A DNA stretch of 64,000 bases from JBLNDJ01 sp050261515 (GTDB lineage: Bacteria > Acidobacteriota > Terriglobia > Bryobacterales > Bryobacteraceae). Where the stretch lies: assembly GCA_050261515.1 (NCBI GenBank), contig JBLNDJ010000048.1:248001-312000 (forward strand). Direction: 5' to 3'. The translations under genes were made by a program, and so were the position numbers. Positions 25,607-33,377 of the stretch are shown here, piece by piece (position 1 is the stretch's first letter; each line of letters begins with the position of its first letter). The notes under the pieces are model-generated. The model did not search any database and was not told where the DNA came from. It saw only the letters and a list, made by a program, of their open reading frames with translations.

Positions 25607-27234
25607 ACGCAGTGATCGTGGGCGCGGGCGCGGGCGGCGGCATCGTCGCCAAGGAACTCGCCGAGGCGGGGATGAGCGTGGTGCTGCTCGAGCGCGGCAA
25701 GTGGCTCACGGCGTTCGACTGCCGCAAGGACGATCTGCGCAACGAGCGCACGGGTCCGCTCGGCACAGGCTGCGGGCCGGACGAAGAGCGTAATCCGCGC
25801 GTGGTCGTGGATCTCGACGGCCAGGAGCGCGTGGTGGCGCCGCACGAGCCCGGCTACGCCAACAACGCGGGGTGCGTCGGCGGCGGCACCTTCAGCTACG
25901 GCGCGCAGGCATGGCGCTTCATGGAGAAGGATTTCCGGATGCGCTCGACCTACGGCGTTCCGGCGGGCAGCACGCTCGACGACTGGCCGATCAGCTACCA
26001 GGACCTCGAGCCGTATTACGAGAAGGCGGAGTGGGAGATCGGCGTTTCGGGCAATCAGGCCAACGATCCTTTCAAAGCGCCGCGCCGCAAGCCGCTGCCG
26101 ATGCCGGCGCTCGCGCCGAACAAGGAATACCGCATTCTGAAGCCCGCGGCCGAGCGGCTCGGCTATCACCCGTTCGACATTCCGATGCTGCGCAACAGCG
26201 TGCCCTACAACGGGCGCGGGCCGTGCATGCGTTGCCGGTGGTGCGTCGGGTTCGCCTGCGAGGTGGACGCCAAGTGCGGCACGCACAACACGGTCATCCC
26301 GAAGGCGCTCGCGACGAAGAACTGCGAGCTGCGCACCCAGTGCCAGGCCAAGGAGATTCTCACCGATGCGCGCGGGCGCGTGACGGGCGTGGCGTATTTC
26401 GACGAGAACGACAAGCTGCAAGAGCAGCCGGCCGACATCGTTGTCGTCTCGTGCGCGGCCATCGAATCCGCGCGGCTGCTGCTCAATTCGAAAAGCGCGA
26501 TGCATCCGAAGGGGCTCGGCAACAAAAACGATTGGGTGGGCCGCAACCTGCAAGGGCACGCCTACACGGGCGCGATCGGGTTGTTTTCCGAGGATGTTTA
26601 CGACGATGTGGGCCCGGGCGCGGGGATCGCCATCTGCGATTTCAACCACGGCAACGCGGGAATGGCGGGGGGCGGGATGCTTGCCAACGAGTTCATCCGG
26701 CTGCCGTACACGTATGTGGGCCAGCTTCCGAAGACCCTGCCGAAGTGGGGCAAGGCTCACAAGGATTTCATGCGCAAAAGCTACCGCCATCACATTTCGG
26801 TGAAGGGGCCGGTGCAGGAGATCCCGCTGTTCGAGACGCGCGTCGAGATCGATCCGAAGGTGAAGGACTACTGGGGAATCCCGGTGGCGCGGCTTTCGGG
26901 CGCGCGGCACCCGCACACGCTGGAGATCGGGCAGTTCCTGGCGACGAAGGCCGAAGCGTGGCTGAAAGAGGCGGGCGCGACGGAGATCTGGAAATCGACT
27001 CCGGGTCCGCAGGCCGGCGCGGGGCAGCACCAGGCGGGCACGTGCCGCATGGGGAACGATCCGAAGACGTCGGTGGTCGATCCGTGGTGCCGGGTGCATG
27101 ACCACGACAATCTGTATGTGATCGACGGCAGCGTGCATGTGACCAACGGCGGGTTCAACCCGGTGCTGACGATCATGGCGATTGCGTATCGGGCGTCGGA
27201 GCATTTGGCGCGGGAGTGGAAAGGCAAAAGCTAA
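25588..27234 (+). CDS. GMC-family FAD oxidoreductase (gluconate/sugar dehydrogenase type)
   Basis: 548 residues from ATG 25588, which has a near-perfect GAGGAGG site five bases upstream; ATG 25570 is the longer option. FAD-binding VNAVIVGAGAGGGIVAKELA, then NAGCVGGGTFSYGAQAWR, a Cys-rich MRCRWCVGFACEVDAKCG, and the catalytic C-terminus GQHQAGTCRMGNDP and DGSVHVTNGGFNPVLTIMAI, with active-site His and Asn. No signal of its own, so probably exported with the Tat subunit. Oxidises a sugar or polyol; electrons may go to a periplasmic cytochrome c, such as the nine-heme protein encoded after the inserted GxxExxY element. Confidence 0.93.
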   Translation: MALKRVNAVIVGAGAGGGIVAKELAEAGMSVVLLERGKWLTAFDCRKDDLRNERTGPLGTGCGPDEERNPRVVVDLDGQERVVAPHEPGYANNAGCVGGGTFSYGAQAWRFMEKDFRMRSTYGVPAGSTLDDWPISYQDLEPYYEKAEWEIGVSGNQANDPFKAPRRKPLPMPALAPNKEYRILKPAAERLGYHPFDIPMLRNSVPYNGRGPCMRCRWCVGFACEVDAKCGTHNTVIPKALATKNCELRTQCQAKEILTDARGRVTGVAYFDENDKLQEQPADIVVVSCAAIESARLLLNSKSAMHPKGLGNKNDWVGRNLQGHAYTGAIGLFSEDVYDDVGPGAGIAICDFNHGNAGMAGGGMLANEFIRLPYTYVGQLPKTLPKWGKAHKDFMRKSYRHHISVKGPVQEIPLFETRVEIDPKVKDYWGIPVARLSGARHPHTLEIGQFLATKAEAWLKEAGATEIWKSTPGPQAGAGQHQAGTCRMGNDPKTSVVDPWCRVHDHDNLYVIDGSVHVTNGGFNPVLTIMAIAYRASEHLAREWKGKS

Positions 27235-27237
27235 GCT

Positions 27238-27265
27238 ACCGCAGAGACGCAGAGGACGCAGAGAA
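27238..27265 (+). repeat. left 28-base inverted repeat of GxxExxY element
   Basis: Starts ACCGCAGAGACGCAGAGG and ends GACGCAGAGAA; internally a near-repeat of CGCAGAG(G)AC. Exact reverse complement of 27655-27682. Lies just before ATG 27271, so it covers the ribosome-binding region (GCAGAG-type purine tract). Confidence 0.93.
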
Positions 27266-27270
27266 AAACT

Positions 27271-27684
27271 ATGGATTCAAATGCCCTGACGAAAGAGGTG
27301 ATCGGTGCAGCGATTGAGGTGCACCGTGTTCTTGGGCCGGGGTTGCTGGAATCTGCGTATCTCAATTGCGTCTGCCGCGAGCTCGACGTCCGGGGTATTC
27401 CGTATGTGCGGCAGCTCAATCTGCCTGTAACATACAAGGACGTGGAGCTGGACTGCGGTTATCGCCTGGACCTTCTTGTGGGTGGTGCGGTCGTTGTCGA
27501 AGTGAAAGCGATTGAAGCGTTGCACCCGGTACATGAGGCGCAACTGCTGACGTACATGCGTCTGGGAGGCTGGAAAATCGGCCTGCTCATCAACTTCAAT
27601 GTCTCAATTCTGAAGGAAGGCATACGCCGGCGAGTTCTAGGTTTTGAAGAAGAATTCTCTGCGTCCTCTGCGTCTCTGCGGTGA
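27271..27684 (+). CDS. GxxExxY protein (PD-(D/E)XK-like)
   Basis: 137 residues. Shows the family name motif as GLLESAY, preceded by EVIGAAIEVHRVLGPG, and the nuclease-like signature RLDLLVGGAVVVEVKAIEAL (Asp ... Glu-x-Lys). The end IGLLINFNVSILKEGIRR is typical. Members are related to PDDEXK nucleases, but no activity is established as far as I know. The last eight codons and the stop (SASSASLR, TGA) fall in the right inverted repeat, so the element edge supplies the C-terminus. Confidence 0.93.
   Translation: MDSNALTKEVIGAAIEVHRVLGPGLLESAYLNCVCRELDVRGIPYVRQLNLPVTYKDVELDCGYRLDLLVGGAVVVEVKAIEALHPVHEAQLLTYMRLGGWKIGLLINFNVSILKEGIRRRVLGFEEEFSASSASLR
27655..27682 (-). repeat. right 28-base inverted repeat of GxxExxY element
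   Basis: Begins TTCTCTGCGTCCTCTGCG and ends TCTCTGCGGT; perfect match to the reverse complement of 27238-27265. It encodes the C-terminal tail of the GxxExxY protein, and its end overlaps the TGA stop by one or two bases. Confidence 0.93.
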
Positions 27685-27690
27685 ACTAAT

Positions 27691-28755
27691 ATGTCCCGGA
27701 AAAAGTACATACTCTCGATTGCGGCGGCCCTGATCGTCCTCGGGCTGGGGAGCGGCTCGTTTTATTACCAGTACGGCGGCGGGCGGGCTTGCGTGCGGTG
27801 CCATGAGATTCAGAGCTCGTTCGATCACTGGCAGTCCTCGGCTCACAGGAACATTGCTTGCACGTCGTGCCATGGGAGCGCGCTCTCGGTGGACGTCAAA
27901 TTCCACTTGGCGAACCTGCGACGCGTCGTCGAGCATCTGCGCGGCAAAGAGGCCGCCGCGATCCACCTGAAGCACACCGATCTCTCGCCGATCGTCGAGC
28001 GGTGCCAAAAATGCCATCAGCAGGAATTCGCCGCGTGGCAGACCGGGCCTCACGGCGTCACTTACTCGCGCATCTTCACCGACAAGAAGCACAACACAAA
28101 GCGCCTGCTCATGGACGACTGCCTGCGCTGCCACGGGATGCACTTCGAGGGCGGCATACGCGACCTCGTGACGCCGGTGGATACCAAGGGGCCATGGACG
28201 CTCAAGTCGCCCGACATGGCCTCGCGCCCAGCGATCCCGTGCATGAGCTGCCACGAGATGCACAGGAACGGCAAGCCGCTGCCGCCCCGCACTCCGGGCG
28301 TCGCGCCGGCCGGGCCCACTCAGGAGATCATCCGCCCGTCGGTTGCGCTCTACGACCGCCGCGAACAGATGCATGTCTCAACCGCGGTCCTGCCGCTTCC
28401 CGAGATGCGCGACGGCGATCGCCTCGTCAAGACCAGTCCCGACCGCCGGCAGGCGCTTTGCTACCAGTGCCACGCGCCGGTGGCGACCATGCAGGCGGGC
28501 TCGGGCGACGACCGCACGCCGCTCGGAGTTCACGAAGGGCTAAGTTGCCTGGCTTGCCACCAGAAGCACGGGCAGCAGACGCGGGCGTCGTGCGCGAACT
28601 GCCATCCGCGGCTTTCCAACTGCGGCCTGGATGTCGAGAAGATGGACACGACGTTCAAGGATCTCAAGAGCGCGCACAACATACATTTCGTGAAGTGCGC
28701 GGATTGCCACCCGAAGGGCGTACCGCAGAAGAAGAAGGAAATCGCTAGCCGCTGA
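27691..28755 (+). CDS. nine-heme membrane-anchored cytochrome c
   Basis: 354 residues. N-terminal anchor YILSIAAALIVLGLGSGSF, then nine CxxCH haem sites: CVRCH, CTSCH, CQKCH, CLRCH, CMSCH, CYQCH, CLACH, CANCH, CADCH. The first two resemble the NapC/NirT tetrahaem type, with the rest extending it. Likely a periplasm-facing electron-transfer protein that passes electrons between the membrane and a periplasmic enzyme. It may once have been continuous with the GMC dehydrogenase operon, now separated by the GxxExxY element. The 3' end overlaps the convergent thioesterase gene by 11 bases. Confidence 0.92.
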   Translation: MSRKKYILSIAAALIVLGLGSGSFYYQYGGGRACVRCHEIQSSFDHWQSSAHRNIACTSCHGSALSVDVKFHLANLRRVVEHLRGKEAAAIHLKHTDLSPIVERCQKCHQQEFAAWQTGPHGVTYSRIFTDKKHNTKRLLMDDCLRCHGMHFEGGIRDLVTPVDTKGPWTLKSPDMASRPAIPCMSCHEMHRNGKPLPPRTPGVAPAGPTQEIIRPSVALYDRREQMHVSTAVLPLPEMRDGDRLVKTSPDRRQALCYQCHAPVATMQAGSGDDRTPLGVHEGLSCLACHQKHGQQTRASCANCHPRLSNCGLDVEKMDTTFKDLKSAHNIHFVKCADCHPKGVPQKKKEIASR

Positions 28756-29161
28756 TTCCGAAAAGCGCGTGGTATTTTTCGGGCAGGCGCGTGCGCCGCA
28801 TGTCGCGCCCGCAGAAAATGTGGGTTGTTTTGCCGGTGGCGAGGACGCGGTCGTCTTCGGCGCGGCGCATTTCATAGCCGAAAGCGACCATGCGGGTGTT
28901 CGCTTCGGCGATCCAGGTCTTCACGATCACTTCGTCGTCGAAGCGCGCGGGCGAAAGATAGCGGCATTGCGCCTCGGCGACCGCGAGCAGGACGCCGTCG
29001 CCGCGCTCCATGTCGCGGTAGTTGAATCCGAGGGCCTTGCAAAGCTCGACGCGCCCGACCTCCATCCAGACAATGTAATTGGCGTAATAGACCACGCCCA
29101 TCTGGTCGGTTTCGGCGTATCGTACGCGCAGCCGCGCTTCGTGCATCCGCTCGTTTTGCAT
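28745..29161 (-). CDS. acyl-CoA thioesterase, 4-hydroxybenzoyl-CoA thioesterase/YbgC type
   Basis: 138 residues, single hot-dog domain. Catalytic Asp in VRYAETDQMGVVYYANYIVW, the signature of the YbgC/4HBT group, then RVELCKALGF and VIVKTWIAEANTRMV. Hydrolyses acyl-CoA thioesters; YbgC homologues are often linked to Tol-Pal, but no tol genes are here. ATG 29161 has GAAGG upstream. The 3' end overlaps that of the multiheme cytochrome gene. Confidence 0.92.
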   Translation of the reverse strand: MQNERMHEARLRVRYAETDQMGVVYYANYIVWMEVGRVELCKALGFNYRDMERGDGVLLAVAEAQCRYLSPARFDDEVIVKTWIAEANTRMVAFGYEMRRAEDDRVLATGKTTHIFCGRDMRRTRLPEKYHALFGISG

Positions 29162-29239
29162 GGAAACCTTCGATTATAACGGCGCGCGGGAGGAACCGGA
29201 TCGCGGCAGGACCCGTCTGTTACGCTAGTAAGGCGAATT

Positions 29240-29932
29240 GTGCGCGTAAAAGTCCTGTTTTTCGGAGTTTTGAGAGAGATTACGGGCCGCACGGAAGACG
29301 AGTTGGAGCTCGCCTCGGGTTCCAAGGCCGGAGCTGTCTTCGAGCACTACGCGGCAGCGTTTCCGAAGCTCCGCGAGCTGGACCGCAGCGTCGTCGTGGC
29401 GCGCAACCAGCGGTTTTCGGCACGGACGGAGCCGGTGGCGGACGGCGACGAGATCGCGCTGCTTCCCCCGGTGAGCGGCGGCGCGCCCGAGTCCGGCGAG
29501 CACTTTTTCGCGCTTACGCGCGAGCCCATCGATGTGCGCGAACTGGCGCGGCGCGTGCTGCGCGGCGAGGATGGCGCGGTGGTCACGTTCGAGGGCGTGG
29601 TGCGGAACAACACCGCGGGCCGCGCCACGCTCTGGCTCGATTACGAGGGCTACGAGCCGATGGCGCTTCAGGTGATGTCTTCGATCGGCTGCGAGATCGC
29701 CCGCGCGCACGCCATCGGGCGGATCGCGATGGTGCACCGCCTCGGCAGGCTGGAGATCGGCGAAACGAGCGTGGCCGTGGTCGTCTCGGCGCCGCACCGC
29801 AGGCCGGCGTTCGAGGCGGCGCTCGAGGCGATCGACCGGCTCAAGAAGAAGGTCCCGATCTGGAAGAAAGAACACTTCGCCGATGGCGAGGTGTGGGTGG
29901 AGGGCGCTTGGGACGACTCGGTGCTGGGCTAG
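29240..29932 (+). CDS. fused molybdopterin synthase, MoaD-MoaE
   Basis: 230 residues from GTG 29240. Residues 1-81 are a MoaD domain (VLFFGVLREITGR) that ends LLPPVSGG, with Gly80-Gly81 at the exact length of free MoaD. Residues about 88-230 are MoaE, with HRLGRLEIGETSVAVVVSAP and PIWKKEHFADG (active Lys). Makes molybdopterin from precursor Z using sulfur carried on the MoaD C-terminus. The Gly-Gly must be free to accept sulfur, so cleavage after Gly81 is expected, as reported for the fused MoaX of mycobacteria. The gene overlaps the VWFA gene by 40 bases. Confidence 0.93.
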   Translation: MRVKVLFFGVLREITGRTEDELELASGSKAGAVFEHYAAAFPKLRELDRSVVVARNQRFSARTEPVADGDEIALLPPVSGGAPESGEHFFALTREPIDVRELARRVLRGEDGAVVTFEGVVRNNTAGRATLWLDYEGYEPMALQVMSSIGCEIARAHAIGRIAMVHRLGRLEIGETSVAVVVSAPHRRPAFEAALEAIDRLKKKVPIWKKEHFADGEVWVEGAWDDSVLG

Positions 29933-30852
29933 GGCTCCTCCTGCTGGCGGCCGCGTGCCCGCTTTCGGCCCAGGAAGAGCCCAGCTTCCATGTGGACGTG
30001 CGCCTGGTGCGTATCCTTGCCACGGTCAAGGACAACACCGGCAAGCTCATAGGCGACCTGGCGAAGCAGGATTTCGACGTGTTCGACAACGGCGTCCGTC
30101 AGGAACTCGCGGTGTTCGAGCACCACACGGAGCAGCCGCTCTCGATCGCCGTCATGATCGACACCAGCGCCTCCACGAACATCGATCTCCGGTACGAGGT
30201 CGAGTCCGTGAGCCGCTTCTTCCGAGCGCTCTTCAAAGAGGGCAACCCGGACGACAGCGCGGCGTTGTTCGCCTTCGATTACGAGACCACGCTGCTCGCC
30301 GACTTCACGCACCGGTTCGAGGTCCTGGACCGCAACCTGAAAGGCCTGCGTGGCTCGGGCGGAACGAGCATGTATGACGCGATCACGCTGGTTACGCCCC
30401 GGCTGGAGGAGCGCGAGGGGCGGCACGTGATCATCCTCGTAACGGACGGCGGCGACACGACCAGCAGCCGGACGTTTCACCAGGCGCTCGAAGCCGTCCA
30501 GCGGGCCGACGCCGTGATGTACCCGATTCTCGTGGTGCCGATCAAAAACGACCCAGGGCGTAATACGGGCGGCGAGAACGCGCTGGCGACGCTGGCCGAG
30601 GGGACCGGCGGGCGCGTCTTCGCTCCGACGCTCGGCAAAGCGCTCGACCAGGCCTTCGCCGAGATCCTGCGCGACCTGCGCACGCAGTATCTGCTTGGCT
30701 ACTACCCCAGAAACGTTCCAGCTACCAAGGAGCCTTTCCATCGCATCGAAATCAAGCTGAAACGCCCGGATTTGCGGGTTTCGGCGAGGAGCGGCTATTA
30801 TGGGGATTCGGAAGAACCCGCAAATGCAAAAGGCTGGAGGCGCGCGCGCTAA
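29893..30852 (+). CDS. VWFA-related acidobacterial secreted protein (TIGR03436 type)
   Basis: 319 residues from GTG 29893. Signal peptide GAGLGLLLLAAACPLSAQ; then FHVDVRLVRILATVKDNTGK and DLAKQDFDVFDNGVRQELAV, the entry segment of the VWFA family that is expanded in acidobacteria. The von Willebrand A domain has a MIDAS motif DTSAST, GGTSMYDAI and VTDGGDTT. C-terminal YLLGYYPRN and FHRIEIKLKRPDLRVSARSG are also typical. Probably binds metal and protein ligands at the cell surface; function unknown. Overlaps moaDE by 40 bases. Confidence 0.92.
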   Translation: MGGGRLGRLGAGLGLLLLAAACPLSAQEEPSFHVDVRLVRILATVKDNTGKLIGDLAKQDFDVFDNGVRQELAVFEHHTEQPLSIAVMIDTSASTNIDLRYEVESVSRFFRALFKEGNPDDSAALFAFDYETTLLADFTHRFEVLDRNLKGLRGSGGTSMYDAITLVTPRLEEREGRHVIILVTDGGDTTSSRTFHQALEAVQRADAVMYPILVVPIKNDPGRNTGGENALATLAEGTGGRVFAPTLGKALDQAFAEILRDLRTQYLLGYYPRNVPATKEPFHRIEIKLKRPDLRVSARSGYYGDSEEPANAKGWRRAR

Positions 30853-31146
30853 GTGAACGGAAAAGGCAGCAGCAAGGGAGGAAGCCGCGACAGAGGCGAC
30901 CGCAAGCCGCCGGGAGGCGGCGCGGGCAAGAGCCGCGCCCCCGAGCAGACCTTCGAGGAAGTCCGGTATCTGAAGCAGTTGATTGAGAACCACACGCCGG
31001 TCCGGGTCCGCCTGATGAACAACGAGGAGGTGTCGGGAACGGTGGAATACTACGATCATTCTTTCATCCGCCTCACGCGCGAGCCCGACAACCCGAACCT
31101 GTTCATCTTCAAGCACGAGATCAAGTACCTCTACGAGTTGGAATAG
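30853..31146 (+). CDS. hfq: Hfq-like RNA chaperone with basic N-terminal extension
   Basis: 97 residues from GTG 30853, directly after the VWFA stop. The N-terminal 33 residues are Gly/Lys/Arg-rich and likely disordered (GSSKGGSRDRGDRKPPGGG). Residues 36-97 form an Sm fold: LKQLIENHTPVRVRLMNNEE, VSGTVEYYDHSFIRL (Sm1) and FIFKHEIKYLYELE (Sm2) with the Hfq-like Lys-His pair. Hexameric Hfq helps small RNAs pair with mRNAs. The sequence is divergent from enterobacterial Hfq (no YKHAIST), so an Sm-like protein of related role is the alternative. Followed by the IMPase gene after 14 bases. Confidence 0.82.
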   Translation: MNGKGSSKGGSRDRGDRKPPGGGAGKSRAPEQTFEEVRYLKQLIENHTPVRVRLMNNEEVSGTVEYYDHSFIRLTREPDNPNLFIFKHEIKYLYELE

Positions 31147-31160
31147 GCGAAGGCCGGTCC

Positions 31161-31979
31161 ATGCCCTCTTTTCTCGACACCGGCGTGGAGATCGCGCGCG
31201 AAGCCGGCGCGCTGCTGGCGAATTACTTCGAAAAGCGGATCGCATACGAGCTGAAGGGCGAATACGATCTGGTAACCGAAGCCGACCGCGCCTCCGAGCG
31301 GCTCGTCGTCGATCGCCTGCGGTCGCGCTTTCCGAACCATTCGATCGTGGCGGAGGAGGGCGGCGGGCACGAGGGCTCGTCCGAGTACCGCTGGTACGTC
31401 GATCCGCTCGACGGAACGACGAATTTCGCGCACGGCTTCCCGATGTTCAACGTCACGCTGGGGTTGGAGCGCGCGGGCGAGATGATCGCGGGGTGCGTGT
31501 TCGACCCGGTCCACGACGAGATGTTCACGGCCGAGCTGGGCGGGGGCGCCTATCTGAACAACCGCCGCATCCGGGTGTCGAAAGCGGCGCGGATCGAGGA
31601 TTCGCTCGCCGCCACGGGCTTCCCCAGCCGCAAGCGGCACCAGAACGTCAACGTCCATTTCTACTACCAGATGGCGATGTGGTCGCACGGGGTGCGGCGG
31701 GCCGGTTCGGCCGCGCTCGACCTGGCCTATGTCGCGAGCGGACGGCTGGATCTGTTCTGGGAGTTCGGCCTGAAGCCGTGGGACATGGCCGCGGGCATTC
31801 TGCTGGTGGCCGAGGCGGGCGGCAAGGTTTCGGACATGAAGGGCGGCCCGGTTCAGATCGGCGGGGCGCACCTGCTGGCCGATAATGGCTTGGTGCACGA
31901 CGAAGTCCTGACGCTATTCCGCGAGATTTTTGCAGGGAATTTCCGCGTTCCGATGACCGGGATCACCCCCGCCCGGTAG
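31161..31979 (+). CDS. inositol monophosphatase family protein (SuhB-like)
   Basis: 272 residues. Mg-dependent phosphatase of the FIG superfamily: YDLVTEADRASERLV, VAEEGGGHEGS (Glu metal ligand), WYVDPLDGTTNFAHGFP (DPLDGT metal-binding core) and a C-terminal WDMAAGILLVAEAGG. Removes phosphate from myo-inositol-1-phosphate or related sugars; in other bacteria SuhB also binds RNA polymerase/NusA. ATG 31161 follows hfq closely, so they probably share a transcript. Confidence 0.94.
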   Translation: MPSFLDTGVEIAREAGALLANYFEKRIAYELKGEYDLVTEADRASERLVVDRLRSRFPNHSIVAEEGGGHEGSSEYRWYVDPLDGTTNFAHGFPMFNVTLGLERAGEMIAGCVFDPVHDEMFTAELGGGAYLNNRRIRVSKAARIEDSLAATGFPSRKRHQNVNVHFYYQMAMWSHGVRRAGSAALDLAYVASGRLDLFWEFGLKPWDMAAGILLVAEAGGKVSDMKGGPVQIGGAHLLADNGLVHDEVLTLFREIFAGNFRVPMTGITPAR

Positions 31980-32063
31980 GCCGGTTCCGCCGCGCGCACG
32001 GCCGTAAGATGTTATAAAACCTTTACTTTTGCCCGCCTGTGATGGTAGCCTAAGTGTTCTCGA

Positions 32064-33368
32064 ATGCGAACCGTTGACTTGATCCACCGAAAACGAGAAG
32101 GCGAAGAACTGACTCCCGCGGAGATCGCCTCGCTGGTTGAGGGCTTCACGCGCGACGAAATCCCTGATTACCAGGTATCCGCGTTCCTGATGGCGACTTA
32201 CTTCCAGGGAATGTCCGACCGGGAAGCAAGCGCGCTGACCGAATGCTTGCTGCGCTCGGGTGAAACTCTCGACTTATCGTCGATTCCGGGAGTCAAAGTC
32301 GACAAGCATTCGACCGGCGGAGTCGGGGATAAAACGAGCCTGATCGCAGCCCCGCTCGCCGCCGCGGCCGGCGCGGTCGTTCCCATGCTGGCGGGCCGCG
32401 GTCTGGGCCACACCGGCGGAACCCTCGATAAACTCGAATCCATTCCGGGCCTGCGTACGAATCCGACGATCGACGAATTCCGCGCGCAGGTGGCGCAAAT
32501 CGGGCTGGCATTCGCGGGCCCGATGGGGGAGCTGGCTCCGCTCGACGGCAAGCTGTACGAAATGCGCGAAGCCACGGCGACGGTCGAATCGGTGCCGCTC
32601 ATCGCGTCTTCGATCATGGCGAAGAAACTGGCCGGGGGGCTCAACGCGCTGGTGCTCGATGTAAAGGTGGGCTCGGGCGCGTTCATGAAGCGGCAGGTTG
32701 ACGCGCGCCGGCTCGCCCAGATGATGGTCGGAATCGGGCGCCGCGCCGACATGCGCGTGCAGGCGCTGGTTACGGACATGAGCCAGCCGCTCGGATACGC
32801 GATCGGCAACGCGCTCGAGATCATGGAAGTCTCGCAGACACTCCAGAGCGCGGGCCCGAACGATCTCACGCGGCTTTCGCTCGAGCTGGCGGCCCGCATG
32901 ATCCACCTCGGAAAAATCGCCGAGACGATCGACGAGGCGCGCGAGATCGCGCAGCGCAAACTGCTCGACGGGGCCGGGTTCAACAAGCTCAAGGAAGTGA
33001 TACAGGCGCAGGGCGGCAATGCTCAAGTGCTCGAACGCTTCGAACTGCTGCCGAACGCGACCGGGGCGCGCGAGATCACGTCGCCGCGCGCGGGCTACGT
33101 GAGTGCGATCGCGGCCAAGGACATCGGCCTGGCTTCCGCGATGATCGGCGGGGGCCGCAATACGAAGGACGGCGTGATCGACCCGGCCGTGGGTGTGATC
33201 CTCGAAGTCAAGGTGGGCGAGAAGGTCGAAGCCGGAGCCGTGCTCTGCCGCCTCTACTACACCAAGGAAGATCGCCTGGACGAAGCGGCGCAGCTTGTCG
33301 AAGACGCATTCCGCATTTCCACTCACGCGCCCGAAGAGCGCGAACTGATCCTCGAAGTGGTAGGCTAG
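32064..33368 (+). CDS. deoA: thymidine / pyrimidine-nucleoside phosphorylase
   Basis: 434 residues. Splits thymidine or other pyrimidine nucleosides with phosphate to base and (deoxy)ribose-1-phosphate. Signature KVDKHSTGGVGDKTSLI and RGLGHTGGTLDKLESIPG, KKLAGGLNALVLDVKVGSGAF. C-terminal alpha/beta lid domain from about residue 340. Opens a nucleoside salvage group; the CNT transporter starts nine bases after it. The 84 bases before the start are relatively AT-rich and hold the likely promoter. Confidence 0.95.
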   Translation: MRTVDLIHRKREGEELTPAEIASLVEGFTRDEIPDYQVSAFLMATYFQGMSDREASALTECLLRSGETLDLSSIPGVKVDKHSTGGVGDKTSLIAAPLAAAAGAVVPMLAGRGLGHTGGTLDKLESIPGLRTNPTIDEFRAQVAQIGLAFAGPMGELAPLDGKLYEMREATATVESVPLIASSIMAKKLAGGLNALVLDVKVGSGAFMKRQVDARRLAQMMVGIGRRADMRVQALVTDMSQPLGYAIGNALEIMEVSQTLQSAGPNDLTRLSLELAARMIHLGKIAETIDEAREIAQRKLLDGAGFNKLKEVIQAQGGNAQVLERFELLPNATGAREITSPRAGYVSAIAAKDIGLASAMIGGGRNTKDGVIDPAVGVILEVKVGEKVEAGAVLCRLYYTKEDRLDEAAQLVEDAFRISTHAPEERELILEVVG

Positions 33369-33377
33369 ACCCTACCG

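Larger units (their letters stand above)
27238..27682. mobile_element. 445-base element: GxxExxY gene between perfect 28-base inverted repeats
   Basis: Outer boundaries are perfect 28-base inverted repeats (27238-27265 and 27655-27682). The only gene inside is the GxxExxY/PDDEXK-like frame. It lies between a GMC oxidoreductase gene and a multiheme cytochrome c gene, four bases after the first stop and nine before the second start. No transposase and no clear target duplication are visible. GxxExxY genes flanked by repeats of CGCAGAGACGCAGAGG type are, as far as I know, seen in many environmental bacteria. How the element moves is unknown. Confidence 0.75.
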
